Positions 34,565 through 43,113 of a DNA stretch of 64,000 nucleotides are shown here, one piece after another. Position numbers and translations under genes: made by a program. The notes under the pieces were generated by a model. That model was not told where the DNA came from, searched no databases, and saw only the letters and a list, made by a program, of their open reading frames with translations. The DNA lies in NCBI RefSeq assembly GCF_001956045.1, contig NZ_MRTH01000003.1, positions 124,001 through 188,000 of the forward strand, read 5' to 3'. How positions within the stretch are numbered: position 1 is the stretch's first letter; every line of letters starts with the position of its first letter. Origin of the DNA: Paenibacillus sp. FSL H7-0331. GTDB lineage: Bacteria; Bacillota; Bacilli; Paenibacillales; NBRC-103111.

Positions 34565-35557
34565 ATGTCTACACAGCTGCAATTTCGACAAGATGGAAGC
34601 TTTACCATCGTTCAGTTTACCGATATCCACTGGAAGGATGGAAGCGCTAACGATTGGCGCACGGATGCCTTAATACGTGAGGTTATTGCGACAGAAAAGC
34701 CGGACCTTATCGTCATAACCGGTGATGTCATTCACAAGAAAGAAACCCCTCAGCCTTTGAGCGCATTCAGACAGGCGTTATCAGCGATATGCGATAGCGG
34801 CGTACCGTGGGCGTTTGTATTTGGCAATCACGAATTGGAGGCGGAGGTGGAGCCTGCTCAGCTGGTTGATATTTTACAGCAGCTTCCTAACAGCTTGTTC
34901 GAGACTGGACCCTCACATATTCAGGGCTTATCCAATTATGTGCTGCCTATCCGTGGAAGTCGGTCTGAGGCCATGTGCGCGCTGCTGTATTTGCTCGATA
35001 CGGGTGCCAAGACGAAGATGCCTTTTGGAGGTGCGACATGGGTCCACCGAAATCAGATTGATTGGTACCAGAAACAATCAGCGGCAATGACCGAGAGGAA
35101 TGGCGGTAGTCCGCTGCCTGCGTTGGCTTTTTTTCATATTCCACTTCCCGAATACAACGAAATATGGGATTTTCGGATTTGCTACGGAAGCCAGAACAAA
35201 GGCATAGACAGTCCACGAATCAATTCAGGCTTGTTTGCAGCTATGGTAGAAATGGGCGATGTGATGGGTACCTTTGTCGGGCATGACCATCTCAATGATT
35301 TTTATGGAGATTTGCATGGCATTCGGCTTTGTTATTCACGACTGAGCGGGTTCAGCGGCAAAGCTCCTGAGGATTTCCCAAGGGGAGCTCGGGTAATCAG
35401 GCTTCACGAAGGAGAACGCAGCTTTGAAACTTGGCAGCGTCTGGATGACGGTAGTGTGCTGAGCGAAGTGCCTGTGCATCTTCCTGAAGGCATAGACCGT
35501 TTCGGTAAGCGTTCATTGGGAGCAGCGGTTGAAAAAAGTGAAAAAGGTGAGGAGTAA
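34565..35557 (+). CDS. Metallophosphoesterase, calcineurin-like
   Basis: Cytoplasmic phosphoesterase of 330 residues. The two-metal site motifs are in order: FTDIHW (D-x-H), VITGDVIH (GDxxH-like), FGNHELE (GNHE), FFHIPLPEY and GHDHLNDF (GHxH). AAGGAGGA precedes the ATG at 34565; the longer open frame overlapping the MFS gene is not supported. There is no signal peptide, so the substrate is intracellular. Substrates in this family range from phosphodiesters to phospholipid head groups. It sits just upstream of the LacI-controlled sulfatase promoter and may belong to the same ester-cleaving set. Confidence 0.88.
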   Translation: MSTQLQFRQDGSFTIVQFTDIHWKDGSANDWRTDALIREVIATEKPDLIVITGDVIHKKETPQPLSAFRQALSAICDSGVPWAFVFGNHELEAEVEPAQLVDILQQLPNSLFETGPSHIQGLSNYVLPIRGSRSEAMCALLYLLDTGAKTKMPFGGATWVHRNQIDWYQKQSAAMTERNGGSPLPALAFFHIPLPEYNEIWDFRICYGSQNKGIDSPRINSGLFAAMVEMGDVMGTFVGHDHLNDFYGDLHGIRLCYSRLSGFSGKAPEDFPRGARVIRLHEGERSFETWQRLDDGSVLSEVPVHLPEGIDRFGKRSLGAAVEKSEKGEE

Positions 35558-35606
35558 CTACTAGCAAATCATAAAACGCGTGGGTAAAATAACGAATAAA
35601 AGTAAA

Positions 35607-35662
35607 TTGACAAAAAAGGGAATTTGGTTTACGATTTTGGTAACGTTTCCGGTAACGTTACC
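35607..35662 (+). promoter_or_regulatory. Sulfatase promoter with a 24-bp LacI-type operator
   Basis: TTGACA (35607-35612) and TACGAT (35630-35635) are 17 bases apart. Directly downstream at 35639-35662 are two tandem 12-bp elements, GGTAACGTTTCC and GGTAACGTTACC; the second is a perfect palindrome. The site covers the expected transcription start, a repressor position. It is the exact reverse complement of the operator before the lacI-type gene. Confidence 0.85.
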
Positions 35663-35771
35663 AATTATATGTTTCTACATATTTCAACCCAGTTAAGTAC
35701 TGAGCTATTGCTTCCGAGATGAGTGTGTAAAGCTGCACTTCGCTCATATGAAAGGTGGTTGCAGAGTCACC

Positions 35772-37133
35772 ATGAATATATTGCTTATAACAGTTGATCA
35801 ACTGCGCTGGGATGCCATATCCTGCTCCGGCAATCATGAAATTGAAACTCCGCATATCGATCGGCTCAGCAGCCAAGGAGCTCGTTTCACTCATGCATTT
35901 ACGAATGCGCCAGCCTGTATGCCAGCCCGATCATCGCTGCTGACGGGAAGATTCCCACATGCACATGGTGTTCGGGGAGGCGGTGTGCGGCTATCAGAGC
36001 AGGAAGTGACCTTTCCCCAGATATTAAGTCAGCGTGGCTATCATACTGCGCATATTGGCAAGCTGCATGTGCAAAATCATACTTATCGTGATCATACTTC
36101 CCCGCATCCCAGCTACGGCTATCGCACGCTACAGGTAACCGATGAGCGAGGGACCTATCGGGATCCCTATACCCAATGGGTGGAAAGGCACTATCCTGAA
36201 TATGCCAAGGCTGTTCGAATTGAACCTGGTGCTTCGAGAGTAAGAAATGGAACGGATCATATGTCCTCTGAAGGCAGCTTTCCGGCTAAAGCCTCACACA
36301 GCAGATGGGTGAGTGACACCTCGATCGAATTTTTACGAGAGCATGGCGGTACGCCTTTTATGCTGTGGGCGAGCTTTTTTGATCCCCATTCACCTTTTAT
36401 CGTACCTTCGGATTGGGCCGATAAATATGATCCTTACAGCCTGTCTTTACCCAGAAACTGTGAGATTACTCCAGAGAACGAAGACACTATACGCAGCAAA
36501 AAAGCTGCTTATTATGCTTTGGTATCCCATGTTGATGATTGTATCGGAAGATTGCTTCATTATTTGGACGAATCCGGACTTGCTGAGCATACAGCGGTGA
36601 TGCTATCAAGCGATCACGGAGAATTTCTCGGTGATTGGGGCCGTTGGGGCAAGGGCAGATCGGAGGATGAAAGCATACGAATTCCAATGGTAATTCGAAC
36701 TCCGGATATGAAAGGGAAATCTCGCGTTATTGAAGATGTTGTCCAACTGTTCGATCTGGCTCCGACCATCTGCGACTTAACGAACAGCATGAAGCCGCAA
36801 TCGATGCAGGCCCGATCCTTGCTGCCCTTACTGAGGGGGGAGTTGGATGAAGAACGTACACCCTTCGCCTTGGTAGAAATCAATATGGAGGTTTCACGCA
36901 TAAATACGACCGAAGTTTTTGAAAAAACATATCGCAGCAAGGATTACCGCTTAACTCTGTGGAGCAGCCGGCAGGAGGGCGTATTGTATGATCTGAATAA
37001 AGATCCGCTGCAATTGAACAATGTATGGGGCGAGCCCGATTATAAGGATATTCAGGCCGAGCTGATTTGGCAGCTGCTGCAGAGGCTTATGGAAACAGAG
37101 AATACGCTGCCGGCCCGAACCCATCCATTTTGA
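35772..37133 (+). CDS. Sulfatase (Cys-type, formylglycine-dependent)
   Basis: Type I sulfatase of 453 residues. The maturation motif C-x-P-x-R is present as CMPARSSLLTGR, with C49 converted to formylglycine in the active enzyme. Metal ligands appear at the start (LLITVDQLRWD) and later in SSDHGEFLGDWG. There is no signal peptide, so it cleaves sulfate esters inside the cell, and maturation would need a cytoplasmic anSME-type enzyme that is not in this window. The ATG at 35772 is used because the family normally begins near this point; its ribosome binding site is weak. It is repressed, by inference, by the LacI protein encoded next. Confidence 0.9.
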   Translation: MNILLITVDQLRWDAISCSGNHEIETPHIDRLSSQGARFTHAFTNAPACMPARSSLLTGRFPHAHGVRGGGVRLSEQEVTFPQILSQRGYHTAHIGKLHVQNHTYRDHTSPHPSYGYRTLQVTDERGTYRDPYTQWVERHYPEYAKAVRIEPGASRVRNGTDHMSSEGSFPAKASHSRWVSDTSIEFLREHGGTPFMLWASFFDPHSPFIVPSDWADKYDPYSLSLPRNCEITPENEDTIRSKKAAYYALVSHVDDCIGRLLHYLDESGLAEHTAVMLSSDHGEFLGDWGRWGKGRSEDESIRIPMVIRTPDMKGKSRVIEDVVQLFDLAPTICDLTNSMKPQSMQARSLLPLLRGELDEERTPFALVEINMEVSRINTTEVFEKTYRSKDYRLTLWSSRQEGVLYDLNKDPLQLNNVWGEPDYKDIQAELIWQLLQRLMETENTLPARTHPF

Positions 37134-37184
37134 GAGGAATTATAAGTCCGTACAGCTTATGTGTAAATGCAAATCAAGTTTTAA

Positions 37185-37240
37185 TTGACAAATACGGGGT
37201 TCTGTTTTACAATTTCGGTAACGTTACCGGAAACGTTACC
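37185..37240 (+). promoter_or_regulatory. lacI-type gene promoter with a 24-bp operator
   Basis: TTGACA (37185-37190) and TACAAT (37208-37213) are 17 bases apart. The operator at 37217-37240 consists of GGTAACGTTACC followed by GGAAACGTTACC, the reverse complement of the sulfatase operator. Autoregulation is expected. Confidence 0.85.
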
Positions 37241-37253
37241 GAAAAGGAAGTGA

Positions 37254-38279
37254 ATGATGATGCCGACGATAAAAGACATAGCAAAAGAGCTGGGGATTTC
37301 CGTCTCTACCGTATCCAGAGCATTAAATAATCACCCTGATATACGTCAGGAGACGAAGCAGGAAGTGCTTGACGCGATGAAGCGCTTCAACTATACACCT
37401 AACGCTGTAGCTAGAAGCTTAATCCAGCGAAAATCGAATACGATCGGATTAATGATCCCCGACATCACGGACCCTTTCTTTTCGGCAATGGCGCATGATG
37501 TAGAAGAAGTATTGTCAGATAGTGGTTATCAAGTGGTCTACGTGAATACGTCCAGACGTCCTGAGAAAGAGAAAAGATTTCTGATCAGCGTATTGGAGCG
37601 AAAGATGGATGGTATCATTGTAACCCCGGATTTTCTTGATGAAGAGGCTATTGAACTGCTGCATCGCTTGAAGATACCTGTTGTGTTTCTTCGCAGAAGA
37701 CCTCCGCAGGGCTTGAATGTGCCTTTTGTCGATGTCGACCATTACAAAGGTGCCTGCAATGCAATGGACTACTTGTTTTCACTGGGCCATAATCAAATCG
37801 GGTTTATAGGGATGCCGAAATATTCCTTCACAGGTAAAGAAAGATATCGTGGTTACATGGACAGCTTGAACAGGCGTGGTCTTGAAGCTGATCCGAGAGG
37901 TGTGACCTTCGATGGAAGGACCATGCAGTGCGGGTACCGTGCAATGGACAGTTTAATGGACAAATACCCATCAATGACAGCCGTTTTCGCAGCTAACGAT
38001 TTGCTTGGAATCGGCGCATTGGAGTGGCTGGCTGAGCATAACATTTCCGTTCCCGGACAGATCAGTGTTATTGGCTTCGATAATCTTGAGGTAGCGAACC
38101 TGCATTGGATTAAGCTTAGCACGGTTGCCCAGCCTCGTAAGGAAATGGGAAGGAAAGCAGCAGAGCTGCTTATGGAGATGCTGCTATCCAACGAATTGAC
38201 AGCGGAATCCATTTTATTGGATACAAATCTGGTTATCCGGCAAACCTGCTCGGAAGCTCAAATCGTCCGCACAAGATAA
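37254..38279 (+). CDS. LacI-family transcriptional regulator
   Basis: Repressor of 341 residues. The N-terminal HTH and hinge are classic (TIKDIAKELGISVSTVSRALNNHPDI, then YTPNAVARSLIQRKSNTIGL). The periplasmic-binding-like effector domain follows, with FAANDLLGIGALEWL and VIGFDNLEVA. AAAGGAAG precedes a double ATG; the first is used. It lies between the sulfatase and the phosphatase/transporter genes and has a matching operator in both adjacent promoters. Its effector is probably the sugar or polyol released from the imported ester. Confidence 0.95.
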   Translation: MMMPTIKDIAKELGISVSTVSRALNNHPDIRQETKQEVLDAMKRFNYTPNAVARSLIQRKSNTIGLMIPDITDPFFSAMAHDVEEVLSDSGYQVVYVNTSRRPEKEKRFLISVLERKMDGIIVTPDFLDEEAIELLHRLKIPVVFLRRRPPQGLNVPFVDVDHYKGACNAMDYLFSLGHNQIGFIGMPKYSFTGKERYRGYMDSLNRRGLEADPRGVTFDGRTMQCGYRAMDSLMDKYPSMTAVFAANDLLGIGALEWLAEHNISVPGQISVIGFDNLEVANLHWIKLSTVAQPRKEMGRKAAELLMEMLLSNELTAESILLDTNLVIRQTCSEAQIVRTR

Positions 38280-38282
38280 AAA

Positions 38283-38330
38283 GGTGCCAATGGGCACCCA
38301 ATCATTTTCTCAAAATGAGAACGCTTACTT
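38283..38330 (+). promoter_or_regulatory. Hairpin and cre-like site between lacI-type and phosphatase genes
   Basis: GGTGCC/GGCACC (38283-38298) is a short hairpin just after the lacI stop. A second dyad, TTCTCA-AAA-TGAGAA (38307-38321), runs into TGAGAACGCTTACT at 38316-38329, which matches the CcpA cre consensus at most positions. Catabolite control of the downstream operon is plausible. Confidence 0.4.
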
Positions 38331-38382
38331 GCAGCTGGGTTGATGGATTCAGAAGAAATACATTCATGAGAGGAGAATGCTC

Positions 38383-39264
38383 GTGCCTGAACATACTAAT
38401 GTGCAAGCAGAAGAAACTGGCGTTTATTTAGTTGTAGAAAGGGATAATGATAAGGACGATTTGCCCAAAAGATTTCGGATGTGTACATCAGAGATCAGCG
38501 GAGAAGATAGCGTGCTTCCTGACCTGCAAGGTTTTACTGAATTGAAAGCGTCCGCAAGTGGTCAATATTCCCAACGACAGCTGCAAACGATGAAAAAGAG
38601 CATTGGCGACGTTCCAATTATACTTGTTGACTTGCGTCAGGAGAATCATGGATTTGTTAATGGTATGGCTGTTAACTGGTTTGGCCTGCATAATGGAGCT
38701 AACAAAGGGATGAGTAATGAGGAAGTGCTCTCCAAGGAGCAGCAGCTGCTGGACGATTTGAGGGTGCAGCCTTCCATCACCTTTGACCAGGTAAAAGGGA
38801 AATCAGTGGATATCGGAGGACCTGTCCACGAGCCCAAGCTGATTATGAGTGAAGCGCAGCTGGCAGAGCAAGAGGGGGTAGGCTACAAGCGATTTTTCGT
38901 TACGGATCATCACCGTCCTTCCGATGCGGAAGTTGATCGTTATGTGGAGTGGGTGAAGACATTGCCCAAGGATGTATGGCTGCATTTTCATTGCAGAGGC
39001 GGGGTTGGGAGAGCCAGTTCCTTCTTCTGTATGTACGATATGCTGAGGAATGCCGACACGGTAGACTTCGATACTATAATACAACGCCAAGTTCTGATCG
39101 GTGGCAGGGATTTTCAAAGAATGGATCCCAGTGAAACCTATAAGTATGGCGCAGCATTGGAACGCTTGGCATTCATAAAGTCATTTTATACGTATTGTTC
39201 AGAGCATATCGGTAATCAATTTGATAAATCGTGGTCACAGTGGCTTGAGGAAACGAATTCCTGA
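38383..39264 (+). CDS. PTP-like phytase-family phosphatase
   Basis: Cytoplasmic phosphatase of 293 residues. The cysteine phosphatase loop HCRGGVGR (C204, R210) sits in LHFHCRGGVGRASSFFCMYDML, and an upstream FFVTDHHRPSDAEVDRYVEWVKTLP offers the general-acid region near D175. This layout matches PTP-like myo-inositol phosphatases (phytases). The residue after the loop arginine is Ala, where Thr or Ser is more usual. The GTG at 38383 is chosen because AGGAG lies 7 bases upstream; the ATG at 38377 is too close. No signal peptide, unlike secreted phytases, so it acts on imported phosphoesters. It opens the operon of the Fbp/Afu-type transporter. Confidence 0.85.
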   Translation: MPEHTNVQAEETGVYLVVERDNDKDDLPKRFRMCTSEISGEDSVLPDLQGFTELKASASGQYSQRQLQTMKKSIGDVPIILVDLRQENHGFVNGMAVNWFGLHNGANKGMSNEEVLSKEQQLLDDLRVQPSITFDQVKGKSVDIGGPVHEPKLIMSEAQLAEQEGVGYKRFFVTDHHRPSDAEVDRYVEWVKTLPKDVWLHFHCRGGVGRASSFFCMYDMLRNADTVDFDTIIQRQVLIGGRDFQRMDPSETYKYGAALERLAFIKSFYTYCSEHIGNQFDKSWSQWLEETNS

Positions 39265-39300
39265 TAGAGCCTATTATATGGAATTATAAATACATTTAGA

Positions 39301-39312
39301 TTAAGCGCTTAA
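39301..39312 (+). promoter_or_regulatory. TTAAGCGCTTAA palindrome before the first binding-protein gene
   Basis: A perfect 12-bp palindrome ends about 20 bases before the start codon of the binding protein. The AAGCGCTT core is shared with the GH127 upstream site and with cre elements, but the flanking TG/CA is missing, so it may be another LacI-family site. Confidence 0.35.
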
Positions 39313-39333
39313 CCCCAAAAGGAGGGTAGTACA

Positions 39334-40560
39334 ATGAATTTGAAAAAGAGATTCACGGTCAAATCGGCTGTAGCTGTGATGCTGTGCAGTACGGTATTGA
39401 TGGTAAGTGCATGTGGCTCCAATACAGCGAATCCAGCAGCAAGTGGCTCTGACAAAGGTGCGGCGGGAGGCCAGACAAGCACAGCGTCCGCTTGGGCGGA
39501 AAAAGTTGGGCTTAACAAAACAGAAACGGCAGATGAACTGTACGCCAAGGCCAAGGAAGAAGGCTCGGTAGTCATCTACTCCATGTCAAGCCGGATCAGC
39601 GATACGAAGGATTCGTTTGAGGCCAAATATCCCGGTGTTAAGGTTGAAGCGTACAATGTCAGCTCCGTCGATATGCTGGAGAAGCTGATCAGGGAGCACG
39701 GCGCAGGCATCTACAATGCTGACGTAGTTTTTACGAAGGATACGGGTGGTACGTTCACGTTGGAGCTGTTGAAGAAAGGGATCGTGCATAAGTATATGCC
39801 GGTCGATCTGGTATCCAAAATGCCAGAGCCCTACAAGAGTCAAGTCGAAGGCTTGGTGCCTTACGTCGAAGTCAGAGGGATTTTCTATAACACGGATGTA
39901 TACAAGACACCGCCTGTAACGAATTGGTGGGACCTGACAACACCGGAATGGAAAAGCAGAGTCATGCTGAGCGACCCGATGAAATCAGCGGATACGATGG
40001 ACCTGTTCCTGGCGATGATTCAAAATGCCGATGACATGAAGCAGGCTTACAAAGAGAAATTCGGCAAGGAAATTGAATTAAACGGCTCCCCTAATGCCGG
40101 CTATGAATTTATTAAACGATTGTCCAAAAATGATCTGATTTTGACCAACTCCGGTGGAGATATTGTAAAAGCGGTCGGTAAGACAGGTCAGGCCAAGCCA
40201 CCAATCGGTTTAGCGGTTTCCACCAAGCTTAGGGAAGGACAAAGCCAGGGACTCAAGCTCGGTGTTTCGTATGACGTCAAGCCCAAGGTATCGCAGGTTG
40301 AGCAGGCGCTTTTGTATATCGGCGACCAATCGAAGCATCCCAACGCAGCCAAGCTGTTAATACGCTGGATGGCCGGGGAAGCGGATGGCAAGTCAGCAGG
40401 CTTGAAGCCGTTTAATCTATCAGGATCGTGGCCGACAAGGTCCGATGTTACACCTGTTGAGGAATTGCCGTTGGCAAAGCTCAATGTGTGGAAGTACGAT
40501 CCGGTATTCTTTTATGAGAATTCTCCAAAATTACGTGATTTTTGGTTGAAGCAGCAGTAA
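39334..40560 (+). CDS. Fbp/Afu-type ABC solute-binding lipoprotein, paralogue 1 of 3
   Basis: Surface lipoprotein of 408 residues with the lipobox VSAC near residue 27. The mature domain is of the Fbp/Afu class (SVVIYSMSSRISDTKDSFEAKYPGVKVEAY... FYNTDVYKTPPVTNWWDLTTPEWKSRVMLSDP). The adjacent tyrosine pair that holds iron in ferric-binding homologues is not seen. AfuA of Actinobacillus belongs to this class and binds hexose phosphates. AAAGGAGGG precedes the ATG. It shares the motifs EADGKSAGLKPFNLSGSW and NWWDLT with the next two genes; all three serve one permease/ATPase pair downstream. A phosphorylated ligand is inferred from the phosphatase neighbours. Confidence 0.9.
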   Translation: MNLKKRFTVKSAVAVMLCSTVLMVSACGSNTANPAASGSDKGAAGGQTSTASAWAEKVGLNKTETADELYAKAKEEGSVVIYSMSSRISDTKDSFEAKYPGVKVEAYNVSSVDMLEKLIREHGAGIYNADVVFTKDTGGTFTLELLKKGIVHKYMPVDLVSKMPEPYKSQVEGLVPYVEVRGIFYNTDVYKTPPVTNWWDLTTPEWKSRVMLSDPMKSADTMDLFLAMIQNADDMKQAYKEKFGKEIELNGSPNAGYEFIKRLSKNDLILTNSGGDIVKAVGKTGQAKPPIGLAVSTKLREGQSQGLKLGVSYDVKPKVSQVEQALLYIGDQSKHPNAAKLLIRWMAGEADGKSAGLKPFNLSGSWPTRSDVTPVEELPLAKLNVWKYDPVFFYENSPKLRDFWLKQQ

Positions 40561-40594
40561 ATCGGTTCGTTAATCAATCGGAGGTAAGGTATAC

Positions 40595-41812
40595 ATGAAA
40601 AAGCGAAAGTCTTATGGCTCATGCTTGATTGCTTTATCCTTAATGATAGCGCTTACTGCTTGTAACTCCAAGTCTACAGACACCAAAGCAGCAGATACAG
40701 CCAATAAATCTTCAGCAAAAACCGATGTCAGCGCGGCAGTTACATGGGCTGAGACCAACGGCTTGAACAAGACGGAAACGGTCGATGAGCTGTACAGTAA
40801 AGCAAAGCAGGAAGGCAAGGTCGTTGTTTACTCGCAATCCAGCCGCATTAAGGATGTAAAGGCGACATTCGAAGCCAAGTATCCAGGCATCAAAGTGGAA
40901 GCGTTTAATATGTCAACGAATGATATCGTGGAAAAAGTCATTCGCGAGCAGACAGCCGGTATTTATAACGCGGATGTGATATTCGTCAAGGATGCCAGCG
41001 GAGCGGTAACGACCGAGCTGACAACGAAAAAGCTGGTGCATAAATACATTCCCAAGGATCTGTCCGAGAAAATGGTTGAGCCTTATAAAAGCAACAGCAG
41101 TGGCTTGGTGCCTTACTTTAGCTTGCGGGCAATCTTCTACAATACGGATGTATATAAAACATCGCCAGTTACGAACTGGTGGGACCTGACAATGCCGGAG
41201 TGGAAGGGCAAGGTGCTGATGAATGACCCGATAGACTCTGCGGATATGATGGACTTGTTTTTGGCCATGATCCAGCATTCGGATGAGATGAAGCAGGCCT
41301 ATAAGGAGAAATTCGGCAAGGATATTGTACTGGAGGGAACGGAAAACGCCTCGTATGAATTTATTAAACGTTTTCTCAAAAATGATCCTGTCTTGATGAA
41401 ATCCAGCGATGAGGTTGTGGAAGCCGTTGGTGTCTCGACGCAGGGAAAGCCGCCAATCGGGATCGGGGCATCCAGTAAATTAAGAGATGTCATTGAAAAA
41501 AAGCTCAGTATTGCGGCTACGTATGATGTATTGCCGAAAATTTCGGTTGTCGGTCCTTCGTACCTGTATGTTGCTGATAAAGCGCCGAGCGTGAATGCAG
41601 CCAAATTAATGATTCGTTATATGGCAGGCGAAGCGGATGGTAAATCCGATGGCTTCAAGCCCTTTAATGTCATGGGCTCCTGGTCAACCCGGACGGATAA
41701 TGGCCGGACCGATCAACCGTCAATCGACAAGTTGAAGGTATGGAATTATGACTCAGATTATTTTTATAAAAATTTTGTGAAGTTTCGTGAGTTTTGGCTG
41801 AAGATGCAGTGA
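40595..41812 (+). CDS. Fbp/Afu-type ABC solute-binding lipoprotein, paralogue 2 of 3
   Basis: Second copy, 405 residues, lipobox LTAC near residue 23. It aligns with paralogue 1 along the whole mature domain (VVVYSQSSRIKDVKATFEAKYPGIKVEAF, NWWDLTMPEWKGKVLMNDP, EADGKSDGFKPFNVMGSW) but differs in the linker and in many loop residues. GGAGGTAAGG precedes the ATG, 34 bases after the previous stop. Divergence rather than identity suggests different ligand preference rather than a recent duplication. Confidence 0.9.
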   Translation: MKKRKSYGSCLIALSLMIALTACNSKSTDTKAADTANKSSAKTDVSAAVTWAETNGLNKTETVDELYSKAKQEGKVVVYSQSSRIKDVKATFEAKYPGIKVEAFNMSTNDIVEKVIREQTAGIYNADVIFVKDASGAVTTELTTKKLVHKYIPKDLSEKMVEPYKSNSSGLVPYFSLRAIFYNTDVYKTSPVTNWWDLTMPEWKGKVLMNDPIDSADMMDLFLAMIQHSDEMKQAYKEKFGKDIVLEGTENASYEFIKRFLKNDPVLMKSSDEVVEAVGVSTQGKPPIGIGASSKLRDVIEKKLSIAATYDVLPKISVVGPSYLYVADKAPSVNAAKLMIRYMAGEADGKSDGFKPFNVMGSWSTRTDNGRTDQPSIDKLKVWNYDSDYFYKNFVKFREFWLKMQ

Positions 41813-41850
41813 GGGTTAAGGATGAAAAAAAGGAAAGCAGGGATAATTTC

Positions 41851-43077
41851 ATGAAGATAACAAGAAATGCTCTTCCCATATTAATGACTTTCACCATCGC
41901 ACTAGCCGCCTGCAGTAATACAGCTCCCGTAGTCAACAATGAAAAAACGACCGGAGGCGCAGCAGCCTCTGCAGCCCCCACAGCTTCCGCAGCAGCTCCC
42001 AAATCGGCATGGGCAGAAAGCGCCGGCTTGTACAAAACAGAAACGGTCGAAGAATTGTACGAAAAGGCCAAGAAGGAAGGGAAAGTGTCGGTATACTCCA
42101 CCTCAGGCAGAATCAACGACGTTAAAAAAACTTTTGAAAAGAAATATCCAGGCATTGATGTCGAGACGTTCGATTTGAAATCCAATGTCATTATGGATAA
42201 GGTCATTCGCGAGCAGGCAGCCGGAATTTTTAATGCCGATCTCGTTTTAACGAAAGAAGTAGGCGGGGCGATTGAAGAGGAGCTGGTGAAGAAGGGTATG
42301 CTGTTCAAGTATTTGCCAAGTGACATCGCAGCCAAAATTCTTGAACCTTACAAAAGCGAAGGGATCGCCTTCGTGCCCTACTTCGAATTCCGTACGTTGT
42401 TCTATAACACCGAGCAAAATAAAACACCTCCTGTCAGCAACTGGTGGGACCTGACCACATCGGAATGGAAAAACAGAGTGTTGATGGTTGATCCGCTCCA
42501 GTCGCCTGCCCAGATGGATATGTTCGTTGCCTTTGTGGTCAACTCGGAGGATATGGCCAAGGCGTACAAAGAAAAGTTCGGCAAAGATATCGTGCTGAAT
42601 GGCACCAAAAACGCAGGCTATGAATTTTTGCAGCAATTCTATAAGAACGTGATATTGGTCAAAAGCAGTGGGGACGGTCAAGATGCAGTTGGAAAAGCGG
42701 CACCTAACAAGCCAGCACCTGTATTTATCGGGGTATCCGGCGATATTCGGAAAATGTCGGAAAAAGGCTTGAAGGCAGACATTATATGGGATTTGAAGCC
42801 AAAGCTGTCTGTGGTGGATGAAGGGCTGCTTTTTGTAGGCAACAAGGCACCGCATCCTAATGCTGCGAAGCTGCTGGTCCGCTGGATGGCTGGTGAGGCC
42901 GACGGCAAGGGTGAAGGAACGGTACCGTTTAACGAGGTAGGCTCCTGGATGACACGCGCCGATGTTCAGCATAAGAATAGCAAAAATATTAATGAGCTGA
43001 ACGTATGGCAGTACGATAGTGAGAAATTTTATAAGGTATATCAGGATGTTGTGAACTTTTGGATCAAGAATCAATAA
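41851..43077 (+). CDS. Fbp/Afu-type ABC solute-binding lipoprotein, paralogue 3 of 3
   Basis: Third copy, 408 residues, lipobox LAAC near residue 22, with an Ala/Pro-rich linker. It is the most divergent of the three (NWWDLTTSEWKNRVLMVDPLQSPAQ, EADGKGEGTVPFNEVGSW). The ATG at 41851 begins a normal signal peptide; its ribosome binding site (AGCAGGGA) is poorer than those of the other two, so it may be made at a lower level. Longer frames back to 41794 overlap the previous gene and are not supported. Confidence 0.9.
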   Translation: MKITRNALPILMTFTIALAACSNTAPVVNNEKTTGGAAASAAPTASAAAPKSAWAESAGLYKTETVEELYEKAKKEGKVSVYSTSGRINDVKKTFEKKYPGIDVETFDLKSNVIMDKVIREQAAGIFNADLVLTKEVGGAIEEELVKKGMLFKYLPSDIAAKILEPYKSEGIAFVPYFEFRTLFYNTEQNKTPPVSNWWDLTTSEWKNRVLMVDPLQSPAQMDMFVAFVVNSEDMAKAYKEKFGKDIVLNGTKNAGYEFLQQFYKNVILVKSSGDGQDAVGKAAPNKPAPVFIGVSGDIRKMSEKGLKADIIWDLKPKLSVVDEGLLFVGNKAPHPNAAKLLVRWMAGEADGKGEGTVPFNEVGSWMTRADVQHKNSKNINELNVWQYDSEKFYKVYQDVVNFWIKNQ

Positions 43078-43113
43078 GAAGATCAAAAACCAAGAGAGAT
43101 GGGATGAAGGAAT

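Noticed and set aside
42247..43086. 279-residue minus-strand open frame
   Set aside because: Antisense shadow of the third binding protein; no start signal or family features.
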